55,045 nucleotides of DNA from Aigarchaeota archaeon (GCA_025058515.1 JANXDW010000014.1:1-55045); one strand, 5' to 3'. Counted from the stretch's first letter, positions 17,342 through 25,996 are shown. Made by a program: numbers and translations. Notes: generated by a model from the sequence alone, not told the origin.

Positions 17342-18094
17342 ATGTTTATTAATAACCTTGAAGATTATAACAGTGTCATGAATTTGTTGAGCTTAAAAGA
17401 GAAATTGTTGATATTTCTAGCTCAAAGTGGAACCTATGCAAGAAGTTTAAGTATCTCTACTTCAGCTATTGCTCATCATCTTGGAACTTCTCAACAATCA
17501 GTGTCCAGAATACTTATACAGTTAGAGCAGAATGGGTATATTGAGAAGGTAGTAGTAGGAAAGACTACTTTAATAAGATTAACAGATAAGGGGCTTGATG
17601 AACTTAGAAATCTATATATAGTATTGAAGAATATACTTGAGAAGCCTATGGAGATTATTTTAGAGGGAAGAGTGTTTTCAGGATTAGGTGAAGGCTTCTA
17701 TTACATCAGTCTCCCACAATATTTTGAGCAGATCAAAGAACGGGTAGGCTTCACACCTTATCTTGGAACTCTGAATATACAGCTACTATCTAAAGACTCT
17801 ATAGAAAACCGTATGCTCCTTGAGAAAAATGCAGACATAATTATAAATGGATTCAGTAATGGTCAGAGAACATATGGTAGTGCAAGATGCATCAAGGCAT
17901 TATTCAATGGAGAACAGGAAGCAGCAATAATCTTTGCTGAGAGAACTCATTATGGAAAAGATGTCGTTGAGGTTATTGCTCCAGTTTATCTTCGAGGGAA
18001 GTATAATCTTAGAGATGGTGATAAAGTCTTTGTAAAAGTAATCTTAAAAACATCTTCTCATAATGATAAGGTATTGGCTGCTGAGGTTAAGTAA
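17342..18094 (+). CDS. rbkR: CTP-dependent riboflavin kinase with N-terminal HTH (RbkR type)
   Basis: A 250-residue fusion. Residues 14-90 form a winged helix (LSLKEKLLIFLAQ, AIAHHLGTSQQSVSRILIQLEQNGYI, then a wing TTLIRLTDKG). Residues 100-240 form the archaeal riboflavin kinase domain with ILEGRVFSGLGEGFYYISL, FTPYLGTLNIQL and RTHYGKDVVEVIAPVYLRGKYNLRDGDKV. The kinase makes FMN from riboflavin using CTP. In several archaea this fusion is both enzyme and regulator of riboflavin genes. It overlaps the convergent FAD synthetase gene by 8 bases, so FMN and FAD synthesis are encoded side by side. Confidence 0.92.
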   Translation: MFINNLEDYNSVMNLLSLKEKLLIFLAQSGTYARSLSISTSAIAHHLGTSQQSVSRILIQLEQNGYIEKVVVGKTTLIRLTDKGLDELRNLYIVLKNILEKPMEIILEGRVFSGLGEGFYYISLPQYFEQIKERVGFTPYLGTLNIQLLSKDSIENRMLLEKNADIIINGFSNGQRTYGSARCIKALFNGEQEAAIIFAERTHYGKDVVEVIAPVYLRGKYNLRDGDKVFVKVILKTSSHNDKVLAAEVK

Positions 18095-18548
18095 GATCAT
18101 ATCTTCCTAACATCTTCTTTACCTTATTTATGATATCTGTAGTACTGTTTATATTTCCAATCTTGTAGTGTCTAGCTCTATAGATCTTTATCTTCATCTT
18201 CTTCTTCTCTAGGAATTTTTTAAATTCCTTCATTAAGTCTTCTTGATCGTATCCGAAGACGATGATATCTGGTTTAACCTTTTTTAATACTTTTTCAAAT
18301 GAAAACTTCTTATAACCTACGATGACCTCATCTACTGGTTTAAGATTAGACATTATAAATCTTCTAGATTTCTCGTTGAATAAAGATTCTCTATTCTTTC
18401 TCTTCTTGATAGTTTCATCTGTAGCGAGTACGACCACTAGCTTCGAGTTTTTTCCACCTATCTTCTTAGCTTCCCAGAGCATCTTAATATGACCTGGATG
18501 AATGATATCGAACGCTCCTGAAGTAAGTACTACTTTCTTCTTCCCCAT
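18087..18548 (-). CDS. ribL: FAD synthetase (FMN adenylyltransferase, RibL)
   Basis: A 153-residue nucleotidyltransferase of the archaeal RibL type. The ATP-binding signature SGAFDIIHPGHIKML lies at the start, followed by VVVLATDETIKKRKNRESLF and the C-terminal NSTTDIINKVKKML, the counterpart of the ISST-R motif. It transfers AMP from ATP to FMN. It is encoded tail to tail with the riboflavin kinase. Its product is the cofactor of the two exported FAD enzymes at 28.7-32.6 kb, and FAD is the donor used by ApbE. Confidence 0.92.
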   Translation of the reverse strand: MGKKKVVLTSGAFDIIHPGHIKMLWEAKKIGGKNSKLVVVLATDETIKKRKNRESLFNEKSRRFIMSNLKPVDEVIVGYKKFSFEKVLKKVKPDIIVFGYDQEDLMKEFKKFLEKKKMKIKIYRARHYKIGNINSTTDIINKVKKMLGRYDLT

Positions 18549-18579
18549 CTTTATTTCATCACCATATATTAATCAAATC

Positions 18580-19608
18580 TTAAGGCCATTCAAAATGTAC
18601 CTTTCCAATAATTCGTAAACTATCTAATAATCCTTCTGCATAAGCTATAGATGCTAAAGCATTATATAATTCGCCTGATGACCAGTAAATAGTTGCATCT
18701 TCTAGATAGCTATTGGCCAACTCGATCACTCTCTCAACGTTCTTATCACTATCCTTTATCTCTAAACTCTCTAATACACTCCTAGTCTTTACTATATACT
18801 TGAAGGTTCTATCTTTTTCATATCTAGGAGGTTTATGCTTCTTTACTAATTCTTCTCTAATATTGTGTAATCTAATTAATGCTTCAGCCTCCATGAAATG
18901 TAGTTCTCCTACAATGATCATCATATGTGGTGGTGGAGGATAATCTAATTCTATCAACTCTTTTACAACTCCTGCTTTAATAAATTCTCTATCTGTCCCA
19001 ATACCTGCCAATGCTACTACCAGTGTATCCTCTCGTACAATCCCTCTGCCGAGAGATTCTTCTACATCAAGTAGTTTCTTTAAAGCTCTATCAATTGTTA
19101 GACCTCCTCCAAATGTATCTAGTAGGACTAAGGTATGTAGACCTCTCTCTAGATTTTCTTGGATTACTCTATAAGTCTCTTTAGAATCGCCTTCAGTAGC
19201 TAAAGTCGTAGTCTTTCCAAATCTATATACTTGGAGACCAGCAATACTTGGAGCAGCTGAGTATGCTGAGACGCCATGTATTATCTTGTAGGATACACCT
19301 CTCTTAACAGCTTCAATAACTAGAGAGATATGTGTTGTAGCAATTAATGGATCTCCTTGTACAAGTACTCCGACATTCCTATCTTTAGCTTTATTAATTA
19401 TCTCCAATAAATTATCTTCAAGATCTCTTCTACTCGCCATCACGAGTTTTCCACCAATTTTCTTCTCCAACCATTCTCTCAACTCTTTAGAGATAAATCC
19501 AGTATAACTATCTAGATATACTTCATCGCAGTTCTCGATCTCTTTAACCACTCCAAGAGTAAGGTATTCAAGCGATCCTAAGCCTAATCCAAGTAGGTAA
19601 AGAGTCAT
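18580..19608 (-). CDS. dphB: Diphthine synthase fused to a C-terminal DUF357 domain
   Basis: A 342-residue protein, about 80 longer than usual DphB. Residues 1-250 are the tetrapyrrole-methylase-like diphthine synthase: LYLLGLGLGSLEYLTLG, VLVQGDPLIATTH, IIHGVSAYSAAPSIAGLQVYRFGKTTT and PPPPHMMIIVGELHFMEAEAL. It methylates modified His on elongation factor 2. Residues 268-342 resemble DUF357, a small helical archaeal domain, with VIELANSYLEDATIYWSSGELYNALASIAYAEGLLDSLR. The domain is usually encoded separately. The gene is divergent from the nucleotidyltransferase at 19679. Confidence 0.88.
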   Translation of the reverse strand: MTLYLLGLGLGSLEYLTLGVVKEIENCDEVYLDSYTGFISKELREWLEKKIGGKLVMASRRDLEDNLLEIINKAKDRNVGVLVQGDPLIATTHISLVIEAVKRGVSYKIIHGVSAYSAAPSIAGLQVYRFGKTTTLATEGDSKETYRVIQENLERGLHTLVLLDTFGGGLTIDRALKKLLDVEESLGRGIVREDTLVVALAGIGTDREFIKAGVVKELIELDYPPPPHMMIIVGELHFMEAEALIRLHNIREELVKKHKPPRYEKDRTFKYIVKTRSVLESLEIKDSDKNVERVIELANSYLEDATIYWSSGELYNALASIAYAEGLLDSLRIIGKVHFEWP

Positions 19609-19678
19609 TCTACCTCAGTCTATCTACGCTAAACAATAATTTATAGACTTAAATTCTATACTAGAAGATGATCTATTA

Positions 19679-20728
19679 ATGAAAGCTGTAGTCTTCGCTG
19701 CAGGGCTTGGTAAGAGGCTTAGACCTCTAACATCTACTAGACCTAAACACTTACTACCCGTAGCAGGTAAACCGATGTTGAGAAGAGTACTTGAATCTTT
19801 ACTAGTTAATGATATTGATGAAGTGGGTATTGTTATCTCATATATGCATGATATAGTTATTAGAGAGGTTTCAAGCTATGGTTTAGACATCAAGATCGAG
19901 TGGATATATCAAGAAGAGCCTAGGGGAACTGGTCACGCTCTTCATGTATGTGAAGATTTCTTGAAAGATGAAGAATACTTCCTAATATCTTATGGAGATA
20001 TAACTTTAAACGAGAAGGTGGTAAGAGAACTTCTAAGTTTCTTTAATAGAAATGAATGTGACGGGGTAATCGAGGGAGTCTATGTAGAAGATACATCTAG
20101 ATTTGGTAGAATAATCTTCAGTAATAGTAGATTGGAGAAGATCGAGGAGAAATCAAGAAGTGGACCAGGTATTGTGAACTCTGGATTGTATATTCTTCCA
20201 AGGAAGAGTATTCAGGTTGCATACGAGGTAAAACCTTCTCAAAGAGGTGAATACGAATTGACAGAGGTCTTAAACATTATGGCTTCAAGAAATTACAAAA
20301 TCCTTGTCCATTCATACAGTAACATAGACTGGTGGATAGATATTGGCAACCCGATAGATTACCTAAAAGCAAATATCAGAAAATTTATAGAAGAATTTGG
20401 TGAGAAGATTGTATGCTATTCTGAGATAGATAGCTCCATCAAGATAATACCTCCATCAATGATACTTAAAGATGTTACAATCGGTAGAGATTCAATCGTT
20501 GGACCAAATGCATTCATTATGGAGAACGTCGAGATCGGTTCAAACTCTAGAATAGAGAACTCTATCTTACTTGAAGGATGTAGAATAAGATCAAACTCTA
20601 TTATTAGAAATATGATTATAGGAGAGTATGCGGAAGTTAAAGAGAGATTCAGTATAGAGGGCGGGGAACCGATCTCAATAATTGCTCCCTATTCCGTGGT
20701 CTCCGATGAGATTGATTTAAAGCGATAA
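19679..20728 (+). CDS. Sugar-phosphate nucleotidyltransferase with C-terminal beta-helix (GlmU-like)
   Basis: A 349-residue protein. The N-terminal pyrophosphorylase domain has FAAGLGKRLRPLTSTRPKHLLPVAGKPML, EWIYQEEPRGTGHAL and YGDITLN, followed by EVLNIMA and the sugar-binding IDWWIDIGNPIDYLKAN. From about residue 265 come hexapeptide repeats (SIVGPNAFIMENVEIGSNSRIENSILL), forming a left-handed beta-helix. It is likely to make an NDP-sugar (UDP-GlcNAc or dTDP/UDP-glucose); archaeal relatives can also acetylate. The donor feeds the glycan genes. The last 12 bases overlap the convergent DUF99 gene. Confidence 0.85.
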   Translation: MKAVVFAAGLGKRLRPLTSTRPKHLLPVAGKPMLRRVLESLLVNDIDEVGIVISYMHDIVIREVSSYGLDIKIEWIYQEEPRGTGHALHVCEDFLKDEEYFLISYGDITLNEKVVRELLSFFNRNECDGVIEGVYVEDTSRFGRIIFSNSRLEKIEEKSRSGPGIVNSGLYILPRKSIQVAYEVKPSQRGEYELTEVLNIMASRNYKILVHSYSNIDWWIDIGNPIDYLKANIRKFIEEFGEKIVCYSEIDSSIKIIPPSMILKDVTIGRDSIVGPNAFIMENVEIGSNSRIENSILLEGCRIRSNSIIRNMIIGEYAEVKERFSIEGGEPISIIAPYSVVSDEIDLKR

Positions 20729-21313
20729 CTTGTTACTGGTATATCTATGTTCGAATATTGCATGAGCAATTAATCTCGCTAATCTAAGTGGTTCAGGTAC
20801 TTTCCCAAATAATGTATACTTGTTTACGAGGTGGATAGCTGTTTCTACATCTATCCCGACTACTCTCAAATAGATCTTAAACCCATTCTTATTAATTGCC
20901 TCGATACGTGGACCGTTCTCTTCATATACTCTTATTCTCTCATGCCAATCTTCATGAAAATATTTAGCGAAATAGTCTCTTATACCAGATGATGGGTAGT
21001 ATGTTAAGCAGATTAATGGTAGATTTAATTCTCGGTATATTTTATTTAAGTCTATTACATTGAACCAACTTATAATACATCCATTCAAGATCAATGCAGA
21101 TATATCACTTCTCTCAAGTCTACGATACATCTCTAGGATAGAATCAGTTGCATCCATTCCACCTACCTTACATCTACCTAGAACTACTCCATCAACTATG
21201 AAATCGCTCCTCATTACAACTCCAGCAAGTAATGCATCTTGAGAATATCCTTTCTTAAAACTCTCAGCTATACCCATAACTCTAATAGCTCTCTTCTCTA
21301 AACTCAACCTCAA
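20717..21313 (-). CDS. DUF99 family protein (endonuclease V-like fold)
   Basis: A 198-residue member of DUF99, an archaeal family related in fold to endonuclease V. Typical segments are KRAIRVMGIAESFKKG, LAGVVMRSDFIVDGVVLGRCKVGGMDATDSILEMYRRL, ALILNGCIISWFNVIDLNKIY, LPLICLTYYPSSGI and the C-terminal VPEPLRLARLIAHAI. The family's activity is not firmly known; the fold suggests a nucleic-acid role. Hjc resolvase is encoded 82 bases upstream on the same strand, which fits DNA maintenance. Confidence 0.8.
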   Translation of the reverse strand: MRLSLEKRAIRVMGIAESFKKGYSQDALLAGVVMRSDFIVDGVVLGRCKVGGMDATDSILEMYRRLERSDISALILNGCIISWFNVIDLNKIYRELNLPLICLTYYPSSGIRDYFAKYFHEDWHERIRVYEENGPRIEAINKNGFKIYLRVVGIDVETAIHLVNKYTLFGKVPEPLRLARLIAHAIFEHRYTSNKLSL

Positions 21314-21395
21314 TCAGATAATCCTCCAAATAGATGATCTTAACAAGATTATATATCGTTTATTGGTTGCTGAGCAATGTAGATAGGAAGGTTTC

Positions 21396-21692
21396 CTATA
21401 TGTCTAGCTGAGCCCCTGTCTTCAAATTTATTAATTGAATCTTACGCCAATACTTCTTTCTTAAGGCAATTATCGGTAAGGCTCCTGCAATATCAGCTAA
21501 CTTTATCAATCTAGACTTATCTCTTTCTATAAGTTTAGAACTATATTTACATTCTATTAACAATATCAACCCATTCTTTAAAGCAACCAAGTCTACAGGT
21601 TTACTTCTAGCTGCTCTTACAACGAGCCAGCTCTTCTTCTCTAGTAGATTCTTAACTTGCCACTCAAACCTTCTACCTTTCAAGTAACTCAA
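21396..21692 (-). CDS. hjc: Holliday junction resolvase Hjc
   Basis: About 98 residues. It matches archaeal Hjc: SYLKGRRFEWQVKNLLEKKSW, then the nuclease core VVRAARSKPVDLVALKNGLILLIECKYSSK (E, D and the ExK triad), and IEFKY-like strands after it. It cuts four-way DNA junctions. I start at the TTG at 21692 because GAGGTG (minus strand, 21699-21704) sits six bases upstream. A GTG at 21701 would add MFL but overlaps this ribosome site. It is the likely partner of the DUF99 gene downstream. Confidence 0.88.
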   Translation of the reverse strand: MSYLKGRRFEWQVKNLLEKKSWLVVRAARSKPVDLVALKNGLILLIECKYSSKLIERDKSRLIKLADIAGALPIIALRKKYWRKIQLINLKTGAQLDI

Positions 21693-21698
21693 TAAAAA

Positions 21699-21704
21699 CA
21701 CCTC
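21699..21704 (-). promoter_or_regulatory. Shine-Dalgarno site of hjc
   Basis: GAGGTG on the minus strand, six bases before the TTG at 21692. It decides for the shorter start over the GTG at 21701, which lies inside this site. Confidence 0.5.
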
Positions 21705-21864
21705 AATAGATTTTCGGAGAATTATAGAATAAATCTTTCTGGGAGCTACTCATGGCAATATGTATTGAAAACCTTGTAGGATATCCATCTCAATTTATTG
21801 TTAAGCTAGATATGATGTAGTAATTCTCGCTTAGAGAGATAAATTATCGGTAATTTGGGTGAAA

Positions 21865-23139
21865 TTAATCTTTCTTAAAACTTCTCAATCTATTCAAAAT
21901 CTCTTGAGCTTTATCTAACCTAACTGTCTTTTCTCTAATCATCTCTTCTGCTACGAGGTCTATCTCTGCTCCTACAGCTCCAGCCATTACTGCAATATTC
22001 TTTGCATGAAGTGACATATGCCCTGCTTGTATGCCTTCTGCTGCTAGTGCCCGGAGTGCAGCTAAGTTTTGTACAAGCCCGACTGCTCCAATTACTTCTG
22101 CTAGTTCTTGAGCTGTCTTAACACCTAGGATCTTTAATGAGATTCTAGCTAGCGGATGGGTCTTTGTAGCTCCTCCAACTATTCCTACAGCTATCGGCAT
22201 CTCTAAGACTCCGTAGAGATAACTTCCATCCGTCTCCCATCTACTTAAAGGTCTATACCTTCCATCACGTGCAGCGTAGGCATGTGCTCCTGCTTCTACA
22301 GCTCTCCAATCATTTCCAGTAGCTACTACGACTGCATCTACACCATTCATTATCCCTTTATTATGTGTTGCAGCTCTATACGGGTCAGCATCTGCAAAAG
22401 CCCAAGCCTCCATAATACCTTCTGCAACATCTTTACCTCCAACAGCTTCTACAGGTATCTTCGTCCAAGCTCTTACAAGTCTTTTATCAGCGAGATTAGA
22501 TAGTATCCTTAATCTAAAAGTTCCTCCTGATATAGATGCTAGACGTGGTGCAACTGTTTCGGCCATAGTGTTTACAGCGTTAGCGCCCATAGCATCTCTT
22601 ACATCAACTATTAAATGGACTATCAACATCGTTCCTACAACTGTATCAAGGATCCTAACTTCAAGATCTTTCACTCCTCCTCCAAGCTTCAATAGAACTG
22701 GATCACACTGATTCGCTAACTCCATAATTTCATCTTTCCTTTTCAGTATCTCATTTCTTGCAATACTAGGTTGAGGAACTTTAACCAACTGTATTTGACC
22801 TATCATTACAGGTCCAGTGCTCATAGTATAAACGCCTCCTCCTTCTCTCGTCATTTTTGCTGCATTAGATGCTGCAGCTACAACAGATGGTTCTTCGATA
22901 ACCATAGGAATTAGGTAATCTCTATTATTTATCATGAAGTTGACAGCTATACCTAAGGGTAATTGATATGTTGAGATTACGTTCTCTATCATCCTATTTG
23001 CGGTATCTACATCGAGAGCTCCATACTTCTTTAGTAACTCTACTTCTTCACTACTAAGATTTACAAGTTCTGAGATAATCTTCAACCTCTCTTCTACTGT
23101 TAGCCTATAGAATCCGGGAATCCTAGAGCTCATCCACAC
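21865..23139 (-). CDS. hmgA: HMG-CoA reductase, class II type
   Basis: A 424-residue enzyme of the class II (bacterial-type) HMG-CoA reductases. It begins SRIPGFYRLTVEERL, much like Pseudomonas MvaA, with ENVISTYQLPLGIAVNF, the catalytic Glu in IEEPSVVAAAS, Lys in ATHNKGIMNG, Asp in VATGNDWRAVEAG and His in GHMSLHAKNIA. It makes mevalonate, the precursor of archaeal isoprenoid lipids, from HMG-CoA. Most archaea have the class I form, so this is likely an acquired gene. The start is GTG 23139 or ATG 23133. Confidence 0.93.
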   Translation of the reverse strand: MWMSSRIPGFYRLTVEERLKIISELVNLSSEEVELLKKYGALDVDTANRMIENVISTYQLPLGIAVNFMINNRDYLIPMVIEEPSVVAAASNAAKMTREGGGVYTMSTGPVMIGQIQLVKVPQPSIARNEILKRKDEIMELANQCDPVLLKLGGGVKDLEVRILDTVVGTMLIVHLIVDVRDAMGANAVNTMAETVAPRLASISGGTFRLRILSNLADKRLVRAWTKIPVEAVGGKDVAEGIMEAWAFADADPYRAATHNKGIMNGVDAVVVATGNDWRAVEAGAHAYAARDGRYRPLSRWETDGSYLYGVLEMPIAVGIVGGATKTHPLARISLKILGVKTAQELAEVIGAVGLVQNLAALRALAAEGIQAGHMSLHAKNIAVMAGAVGAEIDLVAEEMIREKTVRLDKAQEILNRLRSFKKD

Positions 23140-23265
23140 CTATCCTACTGTCTCACATAATCTTTACTTTTATCTCTTTCCTTGAATAGATATGTTTCTT
23201 GACGTAGTTACTTAGTAAAAATCTTTAAAAATTACTTAAACCTCTTCTTAATGAGAATGTATTTC

Positions 23266-23270
23266 GGAGG
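23266..23270 (+). promoter_or_regulatory. Shine-Dalgarno site of the malic enzyme
   Basis: GGAGG lies eight bases before the TTG start codon at 23279. It supports that start and shows that this gene has a leader, unlike several neighbours. Confidence 0.5.
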
Positions 23271-23278
23271 TTTAAGTT

Positions 23279-24619
23279 TTGGCTAAAGAAGAATTATTAA
23301 AGAAGGCTCAACTCCCTGCTCAACTCGCTATGAAGTATCATCCATTCTATAAAGGTAAGATTCAAGTTACACTTAAAGCTCCTGTTAGAAGTTATGATGA
23401 TTTTGCTATATGGTATACTCCAGGTGTTGCAGAACCATGTAAAGCTATCAAGAACAATAAGGAACTAGTCTTCGAGCATACTAATAGAGGTAATATGATC
23501 GCTGTTATAAGTGATGGAACAAGAGTATTAGGGTTAGGAGATATTGGACCTGAAGCAGGTCTCCCAGTTATGGAAGGCAAGGCTCTCTTATTCAAGTATC
23601 TTGGAGGTGTTGATGCAGTCCCAATAGTTCTAAACGTTAGAGATGCGGATGAGATAATTAAAGTGGTAAAAGCTCTAGAACCAAGCTTCGGAGGAATAAA
23701 TTTAGAAGATATTGAGAAACCTAAGTGTTTCTATATCTTAGAGAAATTAAGAAAAGAGATGAATATTCCTGTTTGGCATGATGACCAGCAGGGGACGGCC
23801 ACAGTTACTGCAGCAGCTCTTATAAATGCTTTGAAAGTTGTTGGTAAGAAGATTAATGAGGTTATAGTAGCTATGATCGGTGCAGGCGCTGCTAATATAG
23901 CTATCGCAAGATTGATTATCGCAGCTGGAGTAGACCCTGGAAAGATAAGGATGGTTGATAGTAAAGGGATCCTCTATTCAGAGAGAGAAGATGTAGATAA
24001 ACTCCAATTTAGTGATCCATGGAAGTATGAGATGGCCATAAAAACAAATCGCGAGAGAGTTGTTGGAGGTATTCCTGAATCATTGAAAGGAGCGGATGTA
24101 GTTATAGGGATGTCTCAACCTGGACCGGGAGTTATCAAGAAAGAATGGGTTAAAGATATGGCAGATGATAGTATAGTATTTGCATGCGCTAACCCTATTC
24201 CAGAGATATGGCCTTGGGAAGCGAAAGAAGCAGGTGCAAGGATAGTTGCAACAGGTAGATCAGACTTCCCAAACCAAGTTAATAACTCTCTCGGTTTCCC
24301 TGGAATATTTAGAGGTGCATTAGATGTAAGAGCAAAGACAATTACAGATGAGATGTGTCTAGCCGCTGCTACTGAGCTTGCAAAGGTAGCTGAAGAGAAA
24401 GGTCTATCTGAAGAATATATTATACCTACGATGGAGGATTGGGAGGTCTATCCGAGAGAAGCTGTAGCAGTAGGTATGAAGGCAATAGAACAAGGGATAG
24501 CTAGAGTTAAGATGAGTAGAAATGAACTCTATGAGTTAGCTTATACAACTATTAGAAGAGCAAGAGAGATGATCCACTTAATCATGAGAGAAGGGTTTAT
24601 ACCCCCTCCACCAGAATAA
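23279..24619 (+). CDS. Malic enzyme (NAD(P)-dependent)
   Basis: A 446-residue short-type malic enzyme. The N-terminal part has YDDFAIWYTPGVAEPCKAI and VISDGTRVLGLGDIGPEAGLPVMEGKALLFK; catalytic Tyr and Lys lie in these stretches. The metal site is NLEDIEKPKCF and WHDDQQGTATV. The Rossmann domain has IGAGAANIAIARL and FACANPIPEIWPWEAKEAG. It converts malate to pyruvate and CO2 (or the reverse). With PEP carboxylase it could run a PEP-oxaloacetate-malate-pyruvate cycle. A PAC2/Hsp20 unit follows on the same strand after a structured gap. Confidence 0.95.
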   Translation: MAKEELLKKAQLPAQLAMKYHPFYKGKIQVTLKAPVRSYDDFAIWYTPGVAEPCKAIKNNKELVFEHTNRGNMIAVISDGTRVLGLGDIGPEAGLPVMEGKALLFKYLGGVDAVPIVLNVRDADEIIKVVKALEPSFGGINLEDIEKPKCFYILEKLRKEMNIPVWHDDQQGTATVTAAALINALKVVGKKINEVIVAMIGAGAANIAIARLIIAAGVDPGKIRMVDSKGILYSEREDVDKLQFSDPWKYEMAIKTNRERVVGGIPESLKGADVVIGMSQPGPGVIKKEWVKDMADDSIVFACANPIPEIWPWEAKEAGARIVATGRSDFPNQVNNSLGFPGIFRGALDVRAKTITDEMCLAAATELAKVAEEKGLSEEYIIPTMEDWEVYPREAVAVGMKAIEQGIARVKMSRNELYELAYTTIRRAREMIHLIMREGFIPPPPE

Positions 24620-24658
24620 CCGTACAACCCCAACTCCAATTTTAACGTCCGTATCCAC

Positions 24659-24716
24659 GCCTTCCCTAGGCAGAAGCTGATTAGCATCAATGCTAGCATA
24701 TGTAAAACTAGCTTCT
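24659..24716. other. Two adjacent hairpins downstream of the malic enzyme
   Basis: The gap between the malic enzyme and the PAC2 gene holds GCCT-tccct-AGGC (24659-24671), directly followed by a nested structure. AGAAGCT (24672-24678) pairs with AGCTTCT (24710-24716) and encloses TAGCAT-ca-ATGCTA (24682-24695). It could be a processing site, a small RNA or part of a terminator. No T-run follows directly, so a simple terminator is not certain. Confidence 0.35.
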
Positions 24717-24804
24717 TCTCCTACCCAAGCTTTTAAAGACCTTTAACTAGAATAATTTAGAATGTTTAAGTTTATTTTATACTATATACCTCTGAATATT
24801 TAGT

Positions 24805-25569
24805 ATGATGGAGGAGTTAGAAGGTGTTGTAGAGATCGTTGAAGTTGAGCCAACTGAGGGAGAGGGGTTCATAGTAGTAGAAGGTTTTCCAGATGTTGGT
24901 CTCGTAGGAACTATCGCTGCATCATTTCTAGCCGATAGACTCCAGATGAAGGAAGTAGGATATATAGAATCCGATATTTTACCTCCAATAATATCTATTA
25001 GAAATGGTAAAGTCCTTGATCTGATAAGGTTGTATAGAAAGAATAATCTAATCGTAGTGATCTCAGAGATACCTATACCTTTACCTCTTATCAGACCCTT
25101 AAGCCAGAAGATAGTAGATTGGGCCATGTCAAAGAATGCTAAAATGATCATCAGTTTAACGGGGATGCCTGAGCCAGCTCGTCTAGATATAGATACACCT
25201 AGAGTATTCGTTCTCGGAAGCAATAAGAAGATTTCAGAAGATGCATTAAAGATAGAGGGAGTAACAGCTTTTACTGATGGATTTATTGCAGGGGTAAAGG
25301 GAATGATCTTAAGAGAGAGTATTAGGAAAGACTTTAATGCCTTACTTATACTATCTCAAGCACATTTTAATTATCCAGACCCAGGTTCAGCAGCAGAAGT
25401 ATTGAGATATCTATCAAAATTATTATCAATAGATATTGATATTAAACCTTTACTTGAAAGTGCTGAAGAGTTAAAGCTTAGGCTTAGAGACTTGATGAGG
25501 AGGACGAGTCAAGCTATGCAAGATGTTCAGAAATCTCGTGAGCTAGAGCTACCTGCAGTATACTTATAG
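24805..25569 (+). CDS. PAC2-family proteasome assembly chaperone with HbYX tail
   Basis: A 254-residue PAC2 family protein: GFIVVEGFPDVGLVGTIAASFL, YIESDILPPIISIRNG, LIVVISEIPIPLPLIR, MIISLTGMPEPAR and ILSQAHFNYPDPGSAAEVL. A helical C-terminal segment (about residues 210-245) ends in LPAVYL. The last three residues V-Y-L match the hydrophobic-Tyr-any (HbYX) motif by which assembly and activator proteins dock on the 20S core. The archaeal relative PbaA works this way, so a proteasome assembly or gating role is likely. The Hsp20 gene starts 13 bases after the stop. Confidence 0.85.
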   Translation: MMEELEGVVEIVEVEPTEGEGFIVVEGFPDVGLVGTIAASFLADRLQMKEVGYIESDILPPIISIRNGKVLDLIRLYRKNNLIVVISEIPIPLPLIRPLSQKIVDWAMSKNAKMIISLTGMPEPARLDIDTPRVFVLGSNKKISEDALKIEGVTAFTDGFIAGVKGMILRESIRKDFNALLILSQAHFNYPDPGSAAEVLRYLSKLLSIDIDIKPLLESAEELKLRLRDLMRRTSQAMQDVQKSRELELPAVYL

Positions 25570-25582
25570 GAGGTAGAGAGAG

Positions 25583-25996
25583 ATGGCTTATAGAAGATCT
25601 CTCTGGAAGCTCATGCTAGACGAGTTCAAGAGACTTGAACAAGAATTGAGGAATATTGAAGAAGACTTCTATATGAAGATTAAAGGTCTAGAATCTATGA
25701 GAGGATGTATAACTCCTCTTTACAATATATATGAATCTGGAGATGAGCTCATAATAACAGCAGATCTACCTGGAACAAGTAGAGATGAGATAGATTTAAC
25801 GGTTAGTGAAGATTACTTGAAGATTGAGGCACCATGTCGCTCACCAGCTAGAAGAATGAGAGAAGGAAGATATCTATTACATATCAGGCTACCAGTAGAG
25901 ATCGAGCCGGAATCTGTTAAGGCAAGATATAAAGAAGGGGTTTTAGAGATAAACGCTAAAAAGAAGATTAAAGGATTTAAGATCAAGGTAGAGTAA
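25583..25996 (+). CDS. Small heat shock protein (Hsp20/alpha-crystallin)
   Basis: A 137-residue small heat shock protein. The N-terminal part is helical (EFKRLEQELRNIEEDFYMKI). The alpha-crystallin domain covers about residues 45-137: PLYNIYESGDELIITADLPGTSRDEIDLTVSEDYLKIEA, then LLHIRLPVEIEPESVKARYKEGVLEINAKK, with the GVLEI motif. The C-terminal tail lacks a clear I-x-I, although FKIKVE is similar. It is probably co-transcribed with the PAC2 gene, which makes the unit a protein-quality-control pair. Confidence 0.92.
   Translation: MAYRRSLWKLMLDEFKRLEQELRNIEEDFYMKIKGLESMRGCITPLYNIYESGDELIITADLPGTSRDEIDLTVSEDYLKIEAPCRSPARRMREGRYLLHIRLPVEIEPESVKARYKEGVLEINAKKKIKGFKIKVE

Noticed and set aside
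24777-25223. 148-residue minus-strand frame
   Set aside because: It is the antisense shadow of the PAC2 gene, with a composition typical of antisense frames.
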